Assembly (NCBI GenBank): GCA_903935095.1
Contig: CAIZQH010000010.1
Location: forward strand, 1-58,707
Length of the DNA stretch: 58,707 nt
Source: an uncultured Flavobacteriales bacterium
GTDB lineage: Bacteria > Bacteroidota > Bacteroidia > Flavobacteriales_D > Crocinitomicaceae
Direction of reading: 5' to 3'
Positions 34,907-47,590 of this stretch are shown piece by piece. The notes beneath the pieces are model-generated. The model did not search any database and was not told the DNA's origin. It saw only the letters and a list, made by a program, of their open reading frames with translations. The position numbers and the translations under genes were made by a program. Numbering within the stretch: the stretch's first letter is position 1; the number at the start of each line of letters is the position of its first letter.

Positions 34907-36343
34907 ATGGACAAACGTGAAGACATGGATCAGCGAAGAGAAACGTACATAAAGGCAGTTCAAGCTAATTTTGGTTTCGAGTTTACCTCGAATCAATCGT
35001 CAGCCTTGCATACTTTTTTTGATTTTTTCACGGAGGAACATGGACGAAAAGTCTGGCAGCTATCGGGTTTTGCAGGGACAGGGAAGTCGAGTTTGGTATC
35101 TGCTTTGGTAAAAACGTTAAAGCAAGAAAAGGTTGGATTTAAGCTACTTGCTCCAACTGGACGTGCAGCGAAAGTCTTATCCAACTTTGCGGCACATCCA
35201 GCCAGTACTATTCACAAGCAAATCTATTTTTCCGGAAATGAACTAACCCATTCGAAAATCACTCCTGCCAAGAATTTATTCAAGAATACCTTGTTCTTTG
35301 TGGATGAGTCTTCGATGATTAGCAATGAATCGGAATATGAAGGTCCAAATCTGCTCATGGATTTGATGAATTACGTTTTTCAAGGTGTGAATTGTCACTT
35401 GATTTTTATTGGTGATTTGGGACAGTTGCCGCCGGTTGGACAAGAAGAGTCTATTGCCTTGAATAAAGAAGCGTTCGAAGCCTTATTCCCAACAGTAATC
35501 GTCTTTTCAAGTCAGTTAACAGAGGTAGTTCGGGTACAGGAAAATTCAGCGATTTTGAAAAATGCGACATTTATTCGGGAGAAGGAGAATTATGAGTTGC
35601 CTTTTATTGCGGAAATAGATGGACAAAGTACTTTTCGTTGTGAAGGTCAAGAATTTCAAGAATGGATCGAACAGTCGTACGATCAAGTAGGCATAGAAGA
35701 CACCATCGTTTTGACGTTGTCCAATAAACGCGCAAATCAATGGAATCAAGAAATTCGTCAACGCTTGTTTTACCGGGAGGATGTTCTGGAAAAAGGAGAT
35801 CTGTTGATGATTGTCAAGAATAATTATTTTTGGTTGGATCCGATTTCTGTCATGGGATTCATTGCAAATGGAGAGTTGGCGCGTGTGGAACGCGTGCGAA
35901 AGGTCGAACAACAATATGGATTTGAATTCGTCCACTTAGACTTATGTTTTGTAGATTATCCCGATGTCCCAAGTGTTTCGGTCATTGTCCACACGGCAAG
36001 TTTAACGGAGGAGTCCCCCAATTTAAAACGCGACAAATTAAGTCAATTGTTTTATGCGATTGAAAAGGATTTCGCCGATGAAAAAATCAAAAATAAACGC
36101 TACCAGAAAATTATGAAGTCCCCCTATTTCAACGCATTGCAAGTGAAATACGCACATGCGGTAACGGTGCATAAAGCCCAAGGTGGACAATGGAAACACG
36201 TGTACATCGATTATGGATTTATTCCAGAGGAAATGAAAAGTAAAAACTACTTGCGTTGGTTATATACCTCCGTAACAAGGGCTACAGAAAAGTTAAGTTT
36301 TCTAAATTTTCCGAAGGATGCGTTTCGCCAATTAGTCGATTGA
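34907..36343 (+). CDS. RecD-like superfamily 1B DNA helicase
   Basis: The Walker A motif GFAGTGKSSLVSAL, motif Ia LLAPTGRAAKVLSNF, Walker B FFVDESSMIS, motif III FIGDLGQLPPVG and the C-terminal UvrD_C_2-type AVTVHKAQGGQWKHVYID with LYTSVTRATEKL mark an ATP-dependent 5'-3' helicase of the RecD/Pif1/Dda group. I start at 34907 (MDKREDMDQRRE); the frame is open from 34823, but the upstream residues look non-coding. At about 478 residues it is short, without the N-terminal domain of RecD2. Its last 12 bases overlap the end of the convergent M61 gene. Confidence 0.88.
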   Translation: MDKREDMDQRRETYIKAVQANFGFEFTSNQSSALHTFFDFFTEEHGRKVWQLSGFAGTGKSSLVSALVKTLKQEKVGFKLLAPTGRAAKVLSNFAAHPASTIHKQIYFSGNELTHSKITPAKNLFKNTLFFVDESSMISNESEYEGPNLLMDLMNYVFQGVNCHLIFIGDLGQLPPVGQEESIALNKEAFEALFPTVIVFSSQLTEVVRVQENSAILKNATFIREKENYELPFIAEIDGQSTFRCEGQEFQEWIEQSYDQVGIEDTIVLTLSNKRANQWNQEIRQRLFYREDVLEKGDLLMIVKNNYFWLDPISVMGFIANGELARVERVRKVEQQYGFEFVHLDLCFVDYPDVPSVSVIVHTASLTEESPNLKRDKLSQLFYAIEKDFADEKIKNKRYQKIMKSPYFNALQVKYAHAVTVHKAQGGQWKHVYIDYGFIPEEMKSKNYLRWLYTSVTRATEKLSFLNFPKDAFRQLVD

Positions 36344-38055
36344 TATGTTCGCCCAATGCTTCAATGCTTTTCGTTGGTGTTGATTCAAGGTTTCTAAGCG
36401 ATGAACGGTGTGTGTCAGATAGAAGAAACGATTTACTTCAGGAAGTGTTTTCTCCAATAAGCGTCCGTTTCGATTTAGGAGCAAGGTTTTGATTCCACCG
36501 TCATAGAAATTCAACCAAGCATCGATATTTCCTTGTAAACGCATATTGTTCACAGCGAGAATCTCATCATTGATGGAAAGTCCAGCAATATCTGCAGGAG
36601 AACCCGGATAAATGGAGACGATTTGTGCATCGGCCCCTTTAGGAACTGTTTTCATTCCCAATTTTGCTTCCGCATAACTGGCGGATGGAACTTGTTTGAT
36701 GTCCAATCCAAAAAAGCTACAGGCTTCCACAAGTATCGATTCAAACGGTGCAGTTCCAAAAACAAATTGCTCGAAAAAGTCTTGAAATGAAATGCCACTC
36801 ACATTTTCTAAGGTTTGTTGGTAATCTTGCCACGTGTACCCAATTCCTTTTACTGCGAAATCAAAATACATGCGTTTCATGACTTCTTGAATACCGTACT
36901 TGTGATTGCTTGCTTCGCGGAGTTTCATATCTGTTACAAAAGCCAATAAACATCCTTCTGTGTAAATGGAAACTTTGCGTCCAGGTGCACCTGGAACGTA
37001 TCCATCTAACCACGTGTCGAACGAGGAATCTCCAACGGAATAATTGAATCGTGCTGGATTATCGAAGTGTTTTTGAAGTTGTTTGGAAAGTTCCACTAAG
37101 TACTGTTCCAAGCTAAAAACGCCACTTCGAAGCAGATACAAGTCACCCAAATAGGTGGTCACACCTTCGTAGACAAATCCGGAAACAGCGTAATTTTCTT
37201 CTTTGAAATTATAGGGTTGCATTTCTGCTGGACGAATGCTTTTCACATTCCATACGTGGTATAATTCGTGGGAAGAAACACCGAGTAATTCTTTGTAAAG
37301 TGTCCCAAACACATCGTAGTTTGGACCAAGTGTGATGACTGTACTTTCCAGATGTTCTACTCCGTGATACGCGGCATAAGGCAGCGTTTGAATCAAGAAA
37401 TGAAAGTCTTTCACGGGAAATTCACTAAAATCTTCGATTTGTGCGCGGGTAAATTTCTCGAAATCAACGAGGACTTTTTCCCATTGGATGAACGATTGGT
37501 TGTTAAACCACACATGAAAATGAGATCCATTGACTTCGTAGGATGCTTGTTCCAGTTGAGCCGAACAAATAAATGGACTATCTGCCAGTTGATCAAAATC
37601 AGCGACTTCACAGCGGTTGTTTTCGAATTTCAGGGAAGAGGCAATTTGCCAAGTTGCAGGAATGTCAAGCGTTAGTTCAAATGTATGCGCATCATCTGTA
37701 AAGAGAAAACAATTCACCGGATTGATGTACAATTGTTGTTCATCTAAATAAGTAGAACCAGCATTTAGTTCGTTGGCATAATAAGCGTATTCCACCCGAA
37801 TAAACGCGGTCCCTTTCGTTGGAATTTGCCAGGTATCCTTATTGGATTTCTCAAAGGATAACGCTTTGTTTTGCTCATCAAATACGCGAAATCCTTTGAT
37901 GTTTTTAGCGAAGTTCCCTAGTTCGTATCGACCTGGACGCCATGATGCTAAATGAATGCTTAGGTGGTCTTCAGGACAAGGAAACGTTGCCGAAAATTGA
38001 ATGTAACGCTGTTGGGCGTTCAAACAGGAAATGCGGTATTGTATCTTCGTAGACA

Positions 38056-38056
<1 letters not shown>
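36332..38056 (-). CDS. M61 family metallopeptidase with PDZ domain
   Basis: A glycyl-aminopeptidase-type enzyme of 574 residues. The N-terminal beta domain is followed by the zinc site SSHELYHVWNVKSIRP (HELYH near 259-263) and the downstream YEGVTTYLGDLYLLRSG carrying the third ligand Glu. A PDZ domain lies at about 475-540 (IVSIYPGSPADIAGLSINDE). No signal peptide is visible, so it appears cytoplasmic. Its ATG overlaps the stop of the ABC-F gene by one base, so both are co-translated. Confidence 0.92.
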
Positions 38057-39681
<1,625 letters not shown>

Positions 39682-39693
39682 TCAAATTTTGCG

Positions 39694-39701
39694 CAAAGAT
39701 A
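39694..39701 (-). promoter_or_regulatory. -7 element TATCTTTG for the ABC-F gene
   Basis: CAAAGATA on the + strand is a perfect TAnnTTTG box on the coding strand, 15 bases before the ATG. No clear TTG is seen at -33. It would separate ABC-F and M61 from the upstream methyltransferase gene. Confidence 0.4.
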
Positions 39702-39712
39702 CGCAAAAGAAA

Positions 39713-40315
39713 TCAGCTATTCGAACAGCGGTATATGAAGGCTGGTGGAAAGTTGATGGCCGCATAATCGATTGATACCTGCGTGAAGATACTTTCGAAG
39801 TGTTTCTTGGATTGCAAGGTATATTGAAACTGAATAAAGGTTCCAATCGGAGTTAAAATATTCATTACGGCTTGCATGATATCGACCCTTAGTTCTTTCG
39901 GGAAATTGGAAAGTGGTAGGGAGGAAACGACACAATCCGCTTTTTCAAATCCAAGGTCCGACAGTATTTTTTGCAAGTCACTGGCAGATCCATGAATGAT
40001 GTGGCAATTTTCTTGTGTTACTTTCGCTTTTAAGTTTTGATAGAAAACATCGTTTAACTCAATGACCACAAAATGTGCATCTGGGTGTAAAAGTTGCATG
40101 ATCTTCTCCGTGAATATTCCGGTTCCAGGACCTAATTCAACAATCACCTTCGCATCTTCAAAAGGAATGTTTTTGAGTATTTTTTTTGCTAGAAAACGGG
40201 AGCTCGGAATAAGGGAGCCGACCATTTTATTCTGTTTAAAAAATTGATGTATAAAGGATTTTTTTGACACCTTATGCGAGTTGAAGGCTTGCTTGCGCGC
40301 CATGAATGATGCCAA
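39713..40315 (-). CDS. Small class I methyltransferase, PmtA/COG3963-like
   Basis: The sequence opens with a basic, helical segment ([22 protein letters not shown], split across residues 18-39), then the SAM site [29 protein letters not shown] and [12 protein letters not shown]. The order and the [11 protein letters not shown] lead-in are typical of phospholipid N-methyltransferase-like proteins related to rRNA dimethylases. The substrate cannot be told from sequence. The ATG at 40315 lies inside the end of the dihydroorotase-like gene; 40303 is an alternative. Both overlap, which implies co-translation. Confidence 0.8.
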   Translation of the reverse strand: MASFMARKQAFNSHKVSKKSFIHQFFKQNKMVGSLIPSSRFLAKKILKNIPFEDAKVIVELGPGTGIFTEKIMQLLHPDAHFVVIELNDVFYQNLKAKVTQENCHIIHGSASDLQKILSDLGFEKADCVVSSLPLSNFPKELRVDIMQAVMNILTPIGTFIQFQYTLQSKKHFESIFTQVSIDYAAINFPPAFIYRCSNS

Positions 40316-41534
40316 GGACTTTCCCTTTCATTGCTTGATTTTTAAAAGGACTGAATCGATGGTGTGTAGACTCTGAAGACCATTCGAAAGCGATGCTTGG
40401 ATCAAAAATACTGATGTCCGCACGATTCCCTTCTTCGATACTGGCGAATTGAATACCTGCAATTTCTCTGCTGCGCTCACTAAGTGATGTAATTACCTCC
40501 GTTAAACTTGCTTCTTTCATGCTATTCAATGCGGCGAAACATGTTTCTAATTGTGGTGCACCAAAATTAGCCAAGTCAAATTCGAGTTCTTTCTCTTCGT
40601 TGTCCGCTGGACGATGATCGCTGACAATGGCATCAATCGTTCCATCTTTTACACCTTCCCAAAGCGCTAAGCGATCCGTTTCTTTACGTAAAACGGGTAG
40701 AACTTTTAGGTGTGAATTAAAATCCAACATTGCTTGCTCGGTAAAGCATAAGTTCATTACGTGCACATCTGCACTTACTTGTAAGCCTTGTTTTTTAGCC
40801 TCTCGAACTAATCGGACACTTTCTTCACTGGAAAGCCCACTTAAATGAATGCTGCCGTCTGTATATTCCAATAAGCGTAAATTACGCTCGATTTCTATGA
40901 TTTCAGCAATCGATGGGTCTGCCTTTAAGCCTGTCCGGGTGGAAGCTTCTCCTTCATTGACTTGTCCTTTTCCCGCTAATGATTCATTTCGGCTGAACGC
41001 CATTACTTTTCCACCAAAGTTCTTTGTGTACAATAAAGCGCGGTACATGATTCCTGCTGAAACGCTCTGTGTGTCATCCGTAAAAAGTTTCGCGCCAATT
41101 TGATACATGTCGTATAATTCTGCTAATTCTTCTCCTTGCAGTCCTTTTGTTAGGGCTCCTAATGCATGAATGCTTGTACTGTGGCCTTCTGCTTTTTGAT
41201 ATAAATAGGCGATTTGTGATTTTCCATCAATACAAGGTTGAGTTCCGGGAACGACATGTACATGTGTGTATCCACCCATTGAAGCTGCATCTAATCCACT
41301 TTGAATCGTTTCCTTGTGTTCCATTCCAGGATCACAAAAATCGGCTTTTAAATCAACCCATCCCATCGAAACATGTAAGTCTGTTGAAGCCACTTCGATC
41401 GCATCAGTATCTTCTAGTTTTGGAGCGATTTTTAAAATGCTTCCATCTACTACGAGAATATCCATTCTTTTTCCATGGTGGGAAGAAGTTTGGTTGATGA
41501 TTTTTGCGTTTTTTATTAGGATTTTCATTTCCAA
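40272..41534 (-). CDS. Dihydroorotase-like protein lacking the metal ligands
   Basis: Overall it follows class I dihydroorotase across 420 residues ([18 protein letters not shown], then [32 protein letters not shown], and [19 protein letters not shown]). Nearly every zinc ligand is gone: the H-x-H of the first motif is K-A-D (63-65), the H-x-E-D motif reads FSRNES, and the later His position reads DVHVMN. Only the Asp of SDHRP remains. It is probably inactive, in the way pseudo-dihydroorotase subunits support aspartate transcarbamoylase; flavobacterial relatives I remember show the same loss. True activity must then come from another gene. It lies in an operon after the BatA/VWA gene (10-base overlap). 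Confidence 0.85.
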   Translation of the reverse strand: MEMKILIKNAKIINQTSSHHGKRMDILVVDGSILKIAPKLEDTDAIEVASTDLHVSMGWVDLKADFCDPGMEHKETIQSGLDAASMGGYTHVHVVPGTQPCIDGKSQIAYLYQKAEGHSTSIHALGALTKGLQGEELAELYDMYQIGAKLFTDDTQSVSAGIMYRALLYTKNFGGKVMAFSRNESLAGKGQVNEGEASTRTGLKADPSIAEIIEIERNLRLLEYTDGSIHLSGLSSEESVRLVREAKKQGLQVSADVHVMNLCFTEQAMLDFNSHLKVLPVLRKETDRLALWEGVKDGTIDAIVSDHRPADNEEKELEFDLANFGAPQLETCFAALNSMKEASLTEVITSLSERSREIAGIQFASIEEGNRADISIFDPSIAFEWSSESTHHRFSPFKNQAMKGKVLGIIHGAQASLQLA

Positions 41535-43558
41535 AATTTAATTAATGCCATTTCGATCATGACAAACAGTAATCCCAAAATCAAAAAGCTTCGCCAATAC
41601 TCGTAGGGCTTGTCGATTTGTATCTCAGAAAGACTTTGTCCATCCTTTACGGTGTTAAATTTAATGTTTTTTATGCCTTTTGACTTCAACTCATCAATAA
41701 TTTCGCTGGATGTCTGTTGCTTCATCGCGGATTCTTTACGGTCGTAATTTACAGCAAGTAGTCCTAAGGTGTCTTCATTTTGAATGAAATAAGTACCTGC
41801 CTTCAATCGCTCAATCGCTTCCATTCCTGCAATGGAAATTTTTGTTTGCCCACTTGATTTTTGCGTACTCGGAATAAATGAGTTTTTCCCACTGACCAAT
41901 TTCAAAGGTTGTTCACTGCTTACTTCGCGTTGAATCGGAATGTTCGCATCCACGCCAATCGTTGCGAATAATGGAAAGTTCTGGGAAGAAAATTCCCCAG
42001 CGCGCAATAACAGAGTAGGGAAGATGGCATTTGCGGTGAAATTCCCAAAGTCCTCTTGTAATGCCGTAGTTAACAAAAAAGAATTGATTCCTGAACGCAC
42101 GAATAAGGGGGCATCGCTTCGAAAAGACAGCAATTGAAAGGCATTTCCCGCGTTGGTGCGGTAAGCTTTTCGCACGTTCGGTAAATTTAAAGCTTGATTT
42201 TCCTTCTCAAATACACCGATAAAAAAGGGGTCTTTGTAACGAATATCATTCAGTTTGAGTCCCTCCGTCATCACCTCCCCTAAACTTGGTAACTCCAATC
42301 CAGAAGTTAAATCTCCATAGTCTGAACGGTTGATTTGATTTCCTGGTATCACGAATACGGCGCCACCCTTGTCATGAAATTCCGCAAGATCCGTGATTAA
42401 GCCAGAAGGAATATCGTTTAGCCCATTGAGGACAACTAAATTGGTTTGATTAAGTAAGTCCTTGGTGTAGTTTGTACTTGGTATTGAGGTCGTATGATAA
42501 AATGGTTCAACGGAGAATACTTTCGCGACTTGTGTGCTGGCATTTTCACTGTTTAGGATCAACACTTCCGCACTTTTCGCCACTTCATAGGCAAAATAAA
42601 AATCATCGTCCCAATACAATTGTTTGTCACTAATACTGACCATTCCTTGTTTGAATCCGGTGCCTTTTTCTGTAAATGGAAAACTCGTTGTTCGTTGTTC
42701 GTTTGGTGCAATATCTAAGAACATGGTTCGACGTTGTTGGCCAAATTTGGCAGATAATTCTAGGTTAACTCGTTCGGACTTTGAATCGTTTTGCAAGCGA
42801 ACAAATAATTCATTAGGCTCTCCAACTTTGTGAACGGGCGTGGCAAACCATACCGAGTCAATGAATAAGTTACCAGGATCTTCAGGCAACAATTGGAATG
42901 CGTAGTAATTTGCGGTTTTGTCTCCTTTGGTATGTTCGGTTTTAAAGGTGCTTGATTGAAAGTCAGATAAGAGTACGATTTGACGTGTTTTCAGACGTTC
43001 TACTTCTGCGTTTTCCTTGTCTAGAAAGTTTTTCTGCCAAGAAAGAACATCTCCAATGTTTCGTCGGATGGAAGTTGGTTCGATTTGATCTAGATAGGAT
43101 AGTGCTTCCATCTTGGTCAATAAGCGCTGCTCAATTCCATCCATTTTATTTGTGAACAAAAGTATTCTCGTTTCCAATGGTGTTTTTTCAAGCATGCGTT
43201 TAGCCATTTCTCGGGCTTCAGAAAGCAATTCACCTTCTTCCCCAATTGCAGTCATTGAAAAAGAGTTGTCAATGTAAATGGCCAGCACATTTTTCCCTCC
43301 ATTCGTGCCGTTTTGATTCAAGGGAATAATGGGTAAAGCAAAAGCGAGTACAATGGAAATTAAGGCCAAGCAACGACTGATTAGCACCAATATATGCCGG
43401 AGTTTTTGCGTGGATTTGTTTTCTTGTTCGATGAATCGAATAAATTTCAAAGAAGAAAAATAGAGTACCTTTTGTCGTCTAAAATGAAAAAGGTGAATGA
43501 TGATTGGAATCAGTAATAAAGAAAGAAGCCAAAGGCGTTCTGGATGTATAAATTCCAT
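41525..43558 (-). CDS. BatA-type membrane protein with VWA domain
   Basis: The N-terminus is the BatA signature ([20 protein letters not shown], then [14 protein letters not shown] and a second helix at about 57-79). A von Willebrand A domain begins at about 92, with the MIDAS motif DNSFS at 97-101. A middle periplasmic region has a glutamine-amidotransferase-like look ([23 protein letters not shown]). The last helix is near 655-675. Such proteins belong to the Bat/aerotolerance set of Bacteroidota, but no batB or batC-like gene is adjacent here. First gene of the operon with the dihydroorotase-like and methyltransferase genes. A TACATTTG box ends only four bases before the ATG. Confidence 0.88.
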   Translation of the reverse strand: MEFIHPERLWLLSLLLIPIIIHLFHFRRQKVLYFSSLKFIRFIEQENKSTQKLRHILVLISRCLALISIVLAFALPIIPLNQNGTNGGKNVLAIYIDNSFSMTAIGEEGELLSEAREMAKRMLEKTPLETRILLFTNKMDGIEQRLLTKMEALSYLDQIEPTSIRRNIGDVLSWQKNFLDKENAEVERLKTRQIVLLSDFQSSTFKTEHTKGDKTANYYAFQLLPEDPGNLFIDSVWFATPVHKVGEPNELFVRLQNDSKSERVNLELSAKFGQQRRTMFLDIAPNEQRTTSFPFTEKGTGFKQGMVSISDKQLYWDDDFYFAYEVAKSAEVLILNSENASTQVAKVFSVEPFYHTTSIPSTNYTKDLLNQTNLVVLNGLNDIPSGLITDLAEFHDKGGAVFVIPGNQINRSDYGDLTSGLELPSLGEVMTEGLKLNDIRYKDPFFIGVFEKENQALNLPNVRKAYRTNAGNAFQLLSFRSDAPLFVRSGINSFLLTTALQEDFGNFTANAIFPTLLLRAGEFSSQNFPLFATIGVDANIPIQREVSSEQPLKLVSGKNSFIPSTQKSSGQTKISIAGMEAIERLKAGTYFIQNEDTLGLLAVNYDRKESAMKQQTSSEIIDELKSKGIKNIKFNTVKDGQSLSEIQIDKPYEYWRSFLILGLLFVMIEMALIKFWK

Positions 43559-43644
43559 GAGTCAAATGTAAGAAAATAAATCCATTCGTTGATGTTCAAA
43601 ATGCCTTTCGAAATCTCCACCGATCAATGTGATTTTTTAGGCAT

Positions 43645-43682
43645 AAAAAAACTGCCCGATTTCGGGCAGTCTTCTTTTATTT
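43645..43682. terminator. Rho-independent terminator after the TPR gene
   Basis: The 9-bp perfect stem ACTGCCCGA / TCGGGCAGT (43651-43670) has an A-run on its left side, which is the T-run for the leftward gene ending at 43695. A T-rich stretch lies on its right. It separates the gyrA-TPR unit from the BatA operon. Confidence 0.88.
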
Positions 43683-43694
43683 ATTACAAAATGA

Positions 43695-44825
43695 TTATTG
43701 TTGTTTTAAAACTTCAAGGCGTTTTTTGTACTCTTGTCCTTTTTCGATGCGTCCAAGCTTGGTGTTTGTCTTGTACAAAATATCTAAAATGGATTTTTCA
43801 TTTGGATTTTTCTCAATGTATTTTTCCAAAGGAATCAATGCTAATGTGAACAATTCATTTGCTCTTTTCTCAAGGTCCTTCGCTTTAGGATCTTTCATAT
43901 CCAAATTCATTGCAGCCGTTCTTGTTTCTGCCGCCCAGTTATAATAATGTGCGCCTAATTGATACAAGGCTTGGTTGTATTCTGGATCAATTTCAATCGC
44001 TTTTGACAATGCTTCAGCTGCTTTATCGTTTTGCTTTAATTGGATATACGAAGTCCCTAAGATGTAGTAAAGCTGTTTGTTGTTAGCATCAATGGCTAGT
44101 GCTTTGTTAATATATACTTCGGTGTTAGCAACATCTTCTTTTTGCAAGTAAATATTCACCATGGAAATCAATGCATCAATGTTATTTGGAAAAATCTCCA
44201 ACACACTGTTTACCGAAATGATCGCTTTGTCAAATTCTTTTGCATCAAGCAACTTATCTACATGGTTGTTTAAACTTAAGGTAGCATTGATTTCTGCATC
44301 TTTATATTCTTCACCAAGAAACATACGTAAATAGTATGAAATCAAAAATGCATTGAGCGATTCCTCGTATTTTTTATTGGTATATGCTTCGATTCCTTGA
44401 TTGAATATCATGTCTGAGCGAAACCAAATAAACGATTGTGCATCCGCTGACCATGTTTTTTTCGGATCCTCAAGCACTTTTTTGAAAGATGCTTTCGAAA
44501 TCGATTCGTATTCTTTCATTTTTGCTTCGTCCAATGGATTCGCAGCCGCGTCCATCGTTGCGACTTCGATCAAGCTGTAATAGATCTGCGCACGGAACAA
44601 ATGCATTTTGAAGTCCTCCGCAGTTTCTGGATTCACAGCAGCTAAATCAATGAATTTACGTGCTTCTTCGACCGTCTTTTTTGACGGTTCGATACCGTTT
44701 GTCATGGGATTATACTTTTTGTAAGACATAATCGCATCTGTCACATTCTTCTTTTGCGCAAATGAAGTGAAGGTCAATGCAGTAAAAGCAATTCCTGCAG
44801 AGAGTTTAATAATGTTTCTTTTCAT
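43695..44825 (-). CDS. Exported TPR protein
   Basis: A signal peptide (IIKLSAGIAFTALTFTSFAQ) precedes helical repeats. The clearest TPR units are at about 200-310 (FPNNIDALISMVNIYLQKED, then NNKQLYYILGTSYIQLKQND and YNQALYQLGAHYYNWAAE). The 376-residue protein should be periplasmic and mediate protein-protein contacts; no partner is evident. It starts 27 bases after gyrA, so both are probably co-transcribed, and it ends at a strong terminator. Confidence 0.85.
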   Translation of the reverse strand: MKRNIIKLSAGIAFTALTFTSFAQKKNVTDAIMSYKKYNPMTNGIEPSKKTVEEARKFIDLAAVNPETAEDFKMHLFRAQIYYSLIEVATMDAAANPLDEAKMKEYESISKASFKKVLEDPKKTWSADAQSFIWFRSDMIFNQGIEAYTNKKYEESLNAFLISYYLRMFLGEEYKDAEINATLSLNNHVDKLLDAKEFDKAIISVNSVLEIFPNNIDALISMVNIYLQKEDVANTEVYINKALAIDANNKQLYYILGTSYIQLKQNDKAAEALSKAIEIDPEYNQALYQLGAHYYNWAAETRTAAMNLDMKDPKAKDLEKRANELFTLALIPLEKYIEKNPNEKSILDILYKTNTKLGRIEKGQEYKKRLEVLKQQ

Positions 44826-44852
44826 ATTCCTTAAGTTGATTCTAACTTATTT

Positions 44853-47414
44853 TTATTCTTCGTCGCTCGTTTCAATTTCTGTGCCAAGATCTTCTGTTTC
44901 ATCTGTCAATGGAATATCAGCAGCATCAATTACTTCGATATCTTCATCTTCATCTTCTGTTCTTGGAACACGTGCAATGGCTGCAATTTCAGCATTTGAT
45001 TTTAAATTGATCAAACGAACACCTTGCGCTGCTCTACCCATCGTACGAATCGTATCAATGTGCATGCGAATCGTAACACCAGATTTCGTGATGATCATTA
45101 AATCATCTTCGTCAAATACATTCTGAATCGAAAGTAGTTTTCCAGTTTTGTCCGTAATGTTTAAGGTTTTCACCCCTTTTCCACCGCGATTGGTGATGCG
45201 GTAAACTGGTTCTTTGTCCTCCGGATCATTCAAGAAGGTACGTTTACCATATCCTTTTTGCGAAACAACTAAAATAGTAGAGAAGATGTCTTCCACGCAA
45301 ATCATACCGATCACGTGATCATCATCACTCGTCAAGGTTACTCCACGCACTCCGGAAGCATTTCTTCCCATTGGACGAACCGTAGATTCGTTGAAGCGAA
45401 TCGCTCGACCTGAACTTGTTGCGAGAACAATTTCATTTGTTCCATTCGTTAATTTCGCTTCTAACAACTCATCATTTTCACGGATTCCAATGGCATTAAT
45501 ACCATTTGAACGTGGACGAGAATACGCTTCCAAAGATGTTTTCTTAATCACACCATGTTTCGTACACATCACTATGAAATTGTTTTCTACGTAATCTTTA
45601 TCTGTCAGGTCTAGCACTTTTACGTATGCTTTTACTTTATCGTCTTGAGGGATGTTGATGAGGTTTTGAATCGCTCTTCCTTTAGATGTTTTGCTACCTT
45701 CCGGAATTTCATATACGCGCATCCAGAAACACCTTCCTTTTTCGGTAAAGATCAATAGGTAGTTGTGGTTTGTCGCAACAAATAAATGTTCCAAGAAATC
45801 TTGGTCGCGTGTTGCCGATCCTTTGGATCCCATTCCTCCTCTGTTTTGAACTTTGTATTCTGCTAAGTTGGTGCGCTTAATGTATCCAGCGTGAGAAATG
45901 GTAATCACTACTTCTTCATCCGCGATTAAGTCCTCCATGCGCATTTCACTTGCAGAGTACTCGATACGAGAACGACGTTCATCACCGTATTTATCGCGCA
46001 TTTCTTGTAGTTCATCCTTGATGATTTGCATGCGACGTTCTTCATTCGCTAAAATATCCTTTAAGTCAGTGATTAATTTCATTAACTCGTCGAATTCAGC
46101 ACGTAACTTATCTTGCTCCAGTCCAGTTAATTGACGTAAACGCATGTCAACAATGGCGCGTGTTTGAATTTCTGAAAGTCCAAAACGCACGGATAAGCGC
46201 TCTCTTGCTTCATCTGGACTAGGTGAAGTTTTAATGATTTCTATGACTTCATCGATATTGTCCGATGCAATGATTAATCCTTCTAAGACGTGTGCACGTT
46301 CTTCTGCTTTGCGTAAGTCGAATTTCGTACGACGAATCACCACTTCGTGACGGAATTCCACGAACTCTTGAATCAAGTCGCGCAAGGCCATCATGCGGGG
46401 ACGTCCACCCACCAAACAAATGTTATTTACCGAAAACGACGTTTGTAATGCGGTGAATTTGTACAATTTATTGAGAACTACATTTGCAATGGCATCGCGT
46501 TTGATTTCAAAAACGATACGCATCCCACTACGGTCGGACTCATCACGTAAGTCAGAAATACCTTCAATTTTCTTATCGTTTACAAGGTCGGCGATCTTTT
46601 TGATCATCTCGGCCTTGTTCACTTGGTAAGGAATCTCTGTTACAATGATTTGTTCACGTCCATTTTCTTCTTCGATTTCCGCTTTTCCACGGATAACGAT
46701 TCGACCACGTCCGGTTAATAAAGCATCACGAACACCTTCGTATCCGTAGATAATACCGCCTGTCGGGAAATCTGGAGCTTTGACGTATTGCAACAACTCT
46801 TCACCCGTAATGTCTTTATTGTCAACATAGGCAATAACTCCATCAATTACCTCCGTTAGGTTATGGGGCGCCATATTTGTTGCCATTCCGACAGCAATTC
46901 CCGCAGCACCATTAATTAATAAGTTGGGTATTTTAGTTGGTAACACGGTAGGTTCTTGCAAACTATCATCAAAGTTCGCCTTAAAATCTACTGTTTCCTT
47001 TTCTAAATCGCCCAGCATTTCCTCTGCGATTTTACGAAAACGCGCTTCCGTGTAACGCATTGCTGCCGGACTATCACCATCTACGGAACCAAAGTTTCCT
47101 TGTCCGTCCACCAAAGGGTAACGTAAAGACCAAGGTTGAGCCATACGCACCATGGTGTCATAAACGGAACTATCCCCATGCGGGTGATACTTTCCTAATA
47201 CTTCTCCGACAATTCTCGCCGATTTTTTATAAGGTCGATTCGAATAAACACCTAAATCTTGCATTCCATACAAAACCCTTCTGTGTACAGGTTTAAATCC
47301 ATCTCGTACATCAGGTAAGGCACGTGAAACAATAACGGACATCGAATAATCGATGTACGCTGATTTCATTTCATCTTCAATGTTTATCTGAATAATTCTT
47401 TCTCCTTCAGCCAT
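44853..47414 (-). CDS. gyrA: DNA gyrase subunit A
   Basis: The breakage-reunion subunit of gyrase. The opening [19 protein letters not shown], the quinolone-resistance region [17 protein letters not shown] with Ser and Asp at the usual positions (no resistance change visible), and the catalytic Tyr in [10 protein letters not shown] are clear. The C-terminal beta-pinwheel has a GyrA-box-like [10 protein letters not shown]. The tail is strongly acidic ([16 protein letters not shown]). Length 853 residues, normal. A TAATTTTG box (47462-47455, reverse strand) lies about 40 bases upstream of the ATG. Confidence 0.98.
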   Translation of the reverse strand: MAEGERIIQINIEDEMKSAYIDYSMSVIVSRALPDVRDGFKPVHRRVLYGMQDLGVYSNRPYKKSARIVGEVLGKYHPHGDSSVYDTMVRMAQPWSLRYPLVDGQGNFGSVDGDSPAAMRYTEARFRKIAEEMLGDLEKETVDFKANFDDSLQEPTVLPTKIPNLLINGAAGIAVGMATNMAPHNLTEVIDGVIAYVDNKDITGEELLQYVKAPDFPTGGIIYGYEGVRDALLTGRGRIVIRGKAEIEEENGREQIIVTEIPYQVNKAEMIKKIADLVNDKKIEGISDLRDESDRSGMRIVFEIKRDAIANVVLNKLYKFTALQTSFSVNNICLVGGRPRMMALRDLIQEFVEFRHEVVIRRTKFDLRKAEERAHVLEGLIIASDNIDEVIEIIKTSPSPDEARERLSVRFGLSEIQTRAIVDMRLRQLTGLEQDKLRAEFDELMKLITDLKDILANEERRMQIIKDELQEMRDKYGDERRSRIEYSASEMRMEDLIADEEVVITISHAGYIKRTNLAEYKVQNRGGMGSKGSATRDQDFLEHLFVATNHNYLLIFTEKGRCFWMRVYEIPEGSKTSKGRAIQNLINIPQDDKVKAYVKVLDLTDKDYVENNFIVMCTKHGVIKKTSLEAYSRPRSNGINAIGIRENDELLEAKLTNGTNEIVLATSSGRAIRFNESTVRPMGRNASGVRGVTLTSDDDHVIGMICVEDIFSTILVVSQKGYGKRTFLNDPEDKEPVYRITNRGGKGVKTLNITDKTGKLLSIQNVFDEDDLMIITKSGVTIRMHIDTIRTMGRAAQGVRLINLKSNAEIAAIARVPRTEDEDEDIEVIDAADIPLTDETEDLGTEIETSDEE

Positions 47415-47561
47415 GTTTATTGATAATTAATTTCTGCTTGTCAATTTAAGCATTCAAAATTAATGAAATATGGATGCTCTACTCGCGCGGCCGTCTAAAT
47501 TTACTAACAAAATCACTGCATAAATTGTGAATAATTATCAATCCATGCGAAATATAAAAGT

Positions 47562-47569
47562 TATATTTG
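47562..47569 (+). promoter_or_regulatory. -7 element TATATTTG upstream of clpC
   Basis: A perfect TAnnTTTG box lies 21 bases before the ATG at 47591. A clear -33 TTG at the right spacing is missing. Confidence 0.5.
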
Positions 47570-47590
47570 TATTGCTTAAAAAGTGAACAT

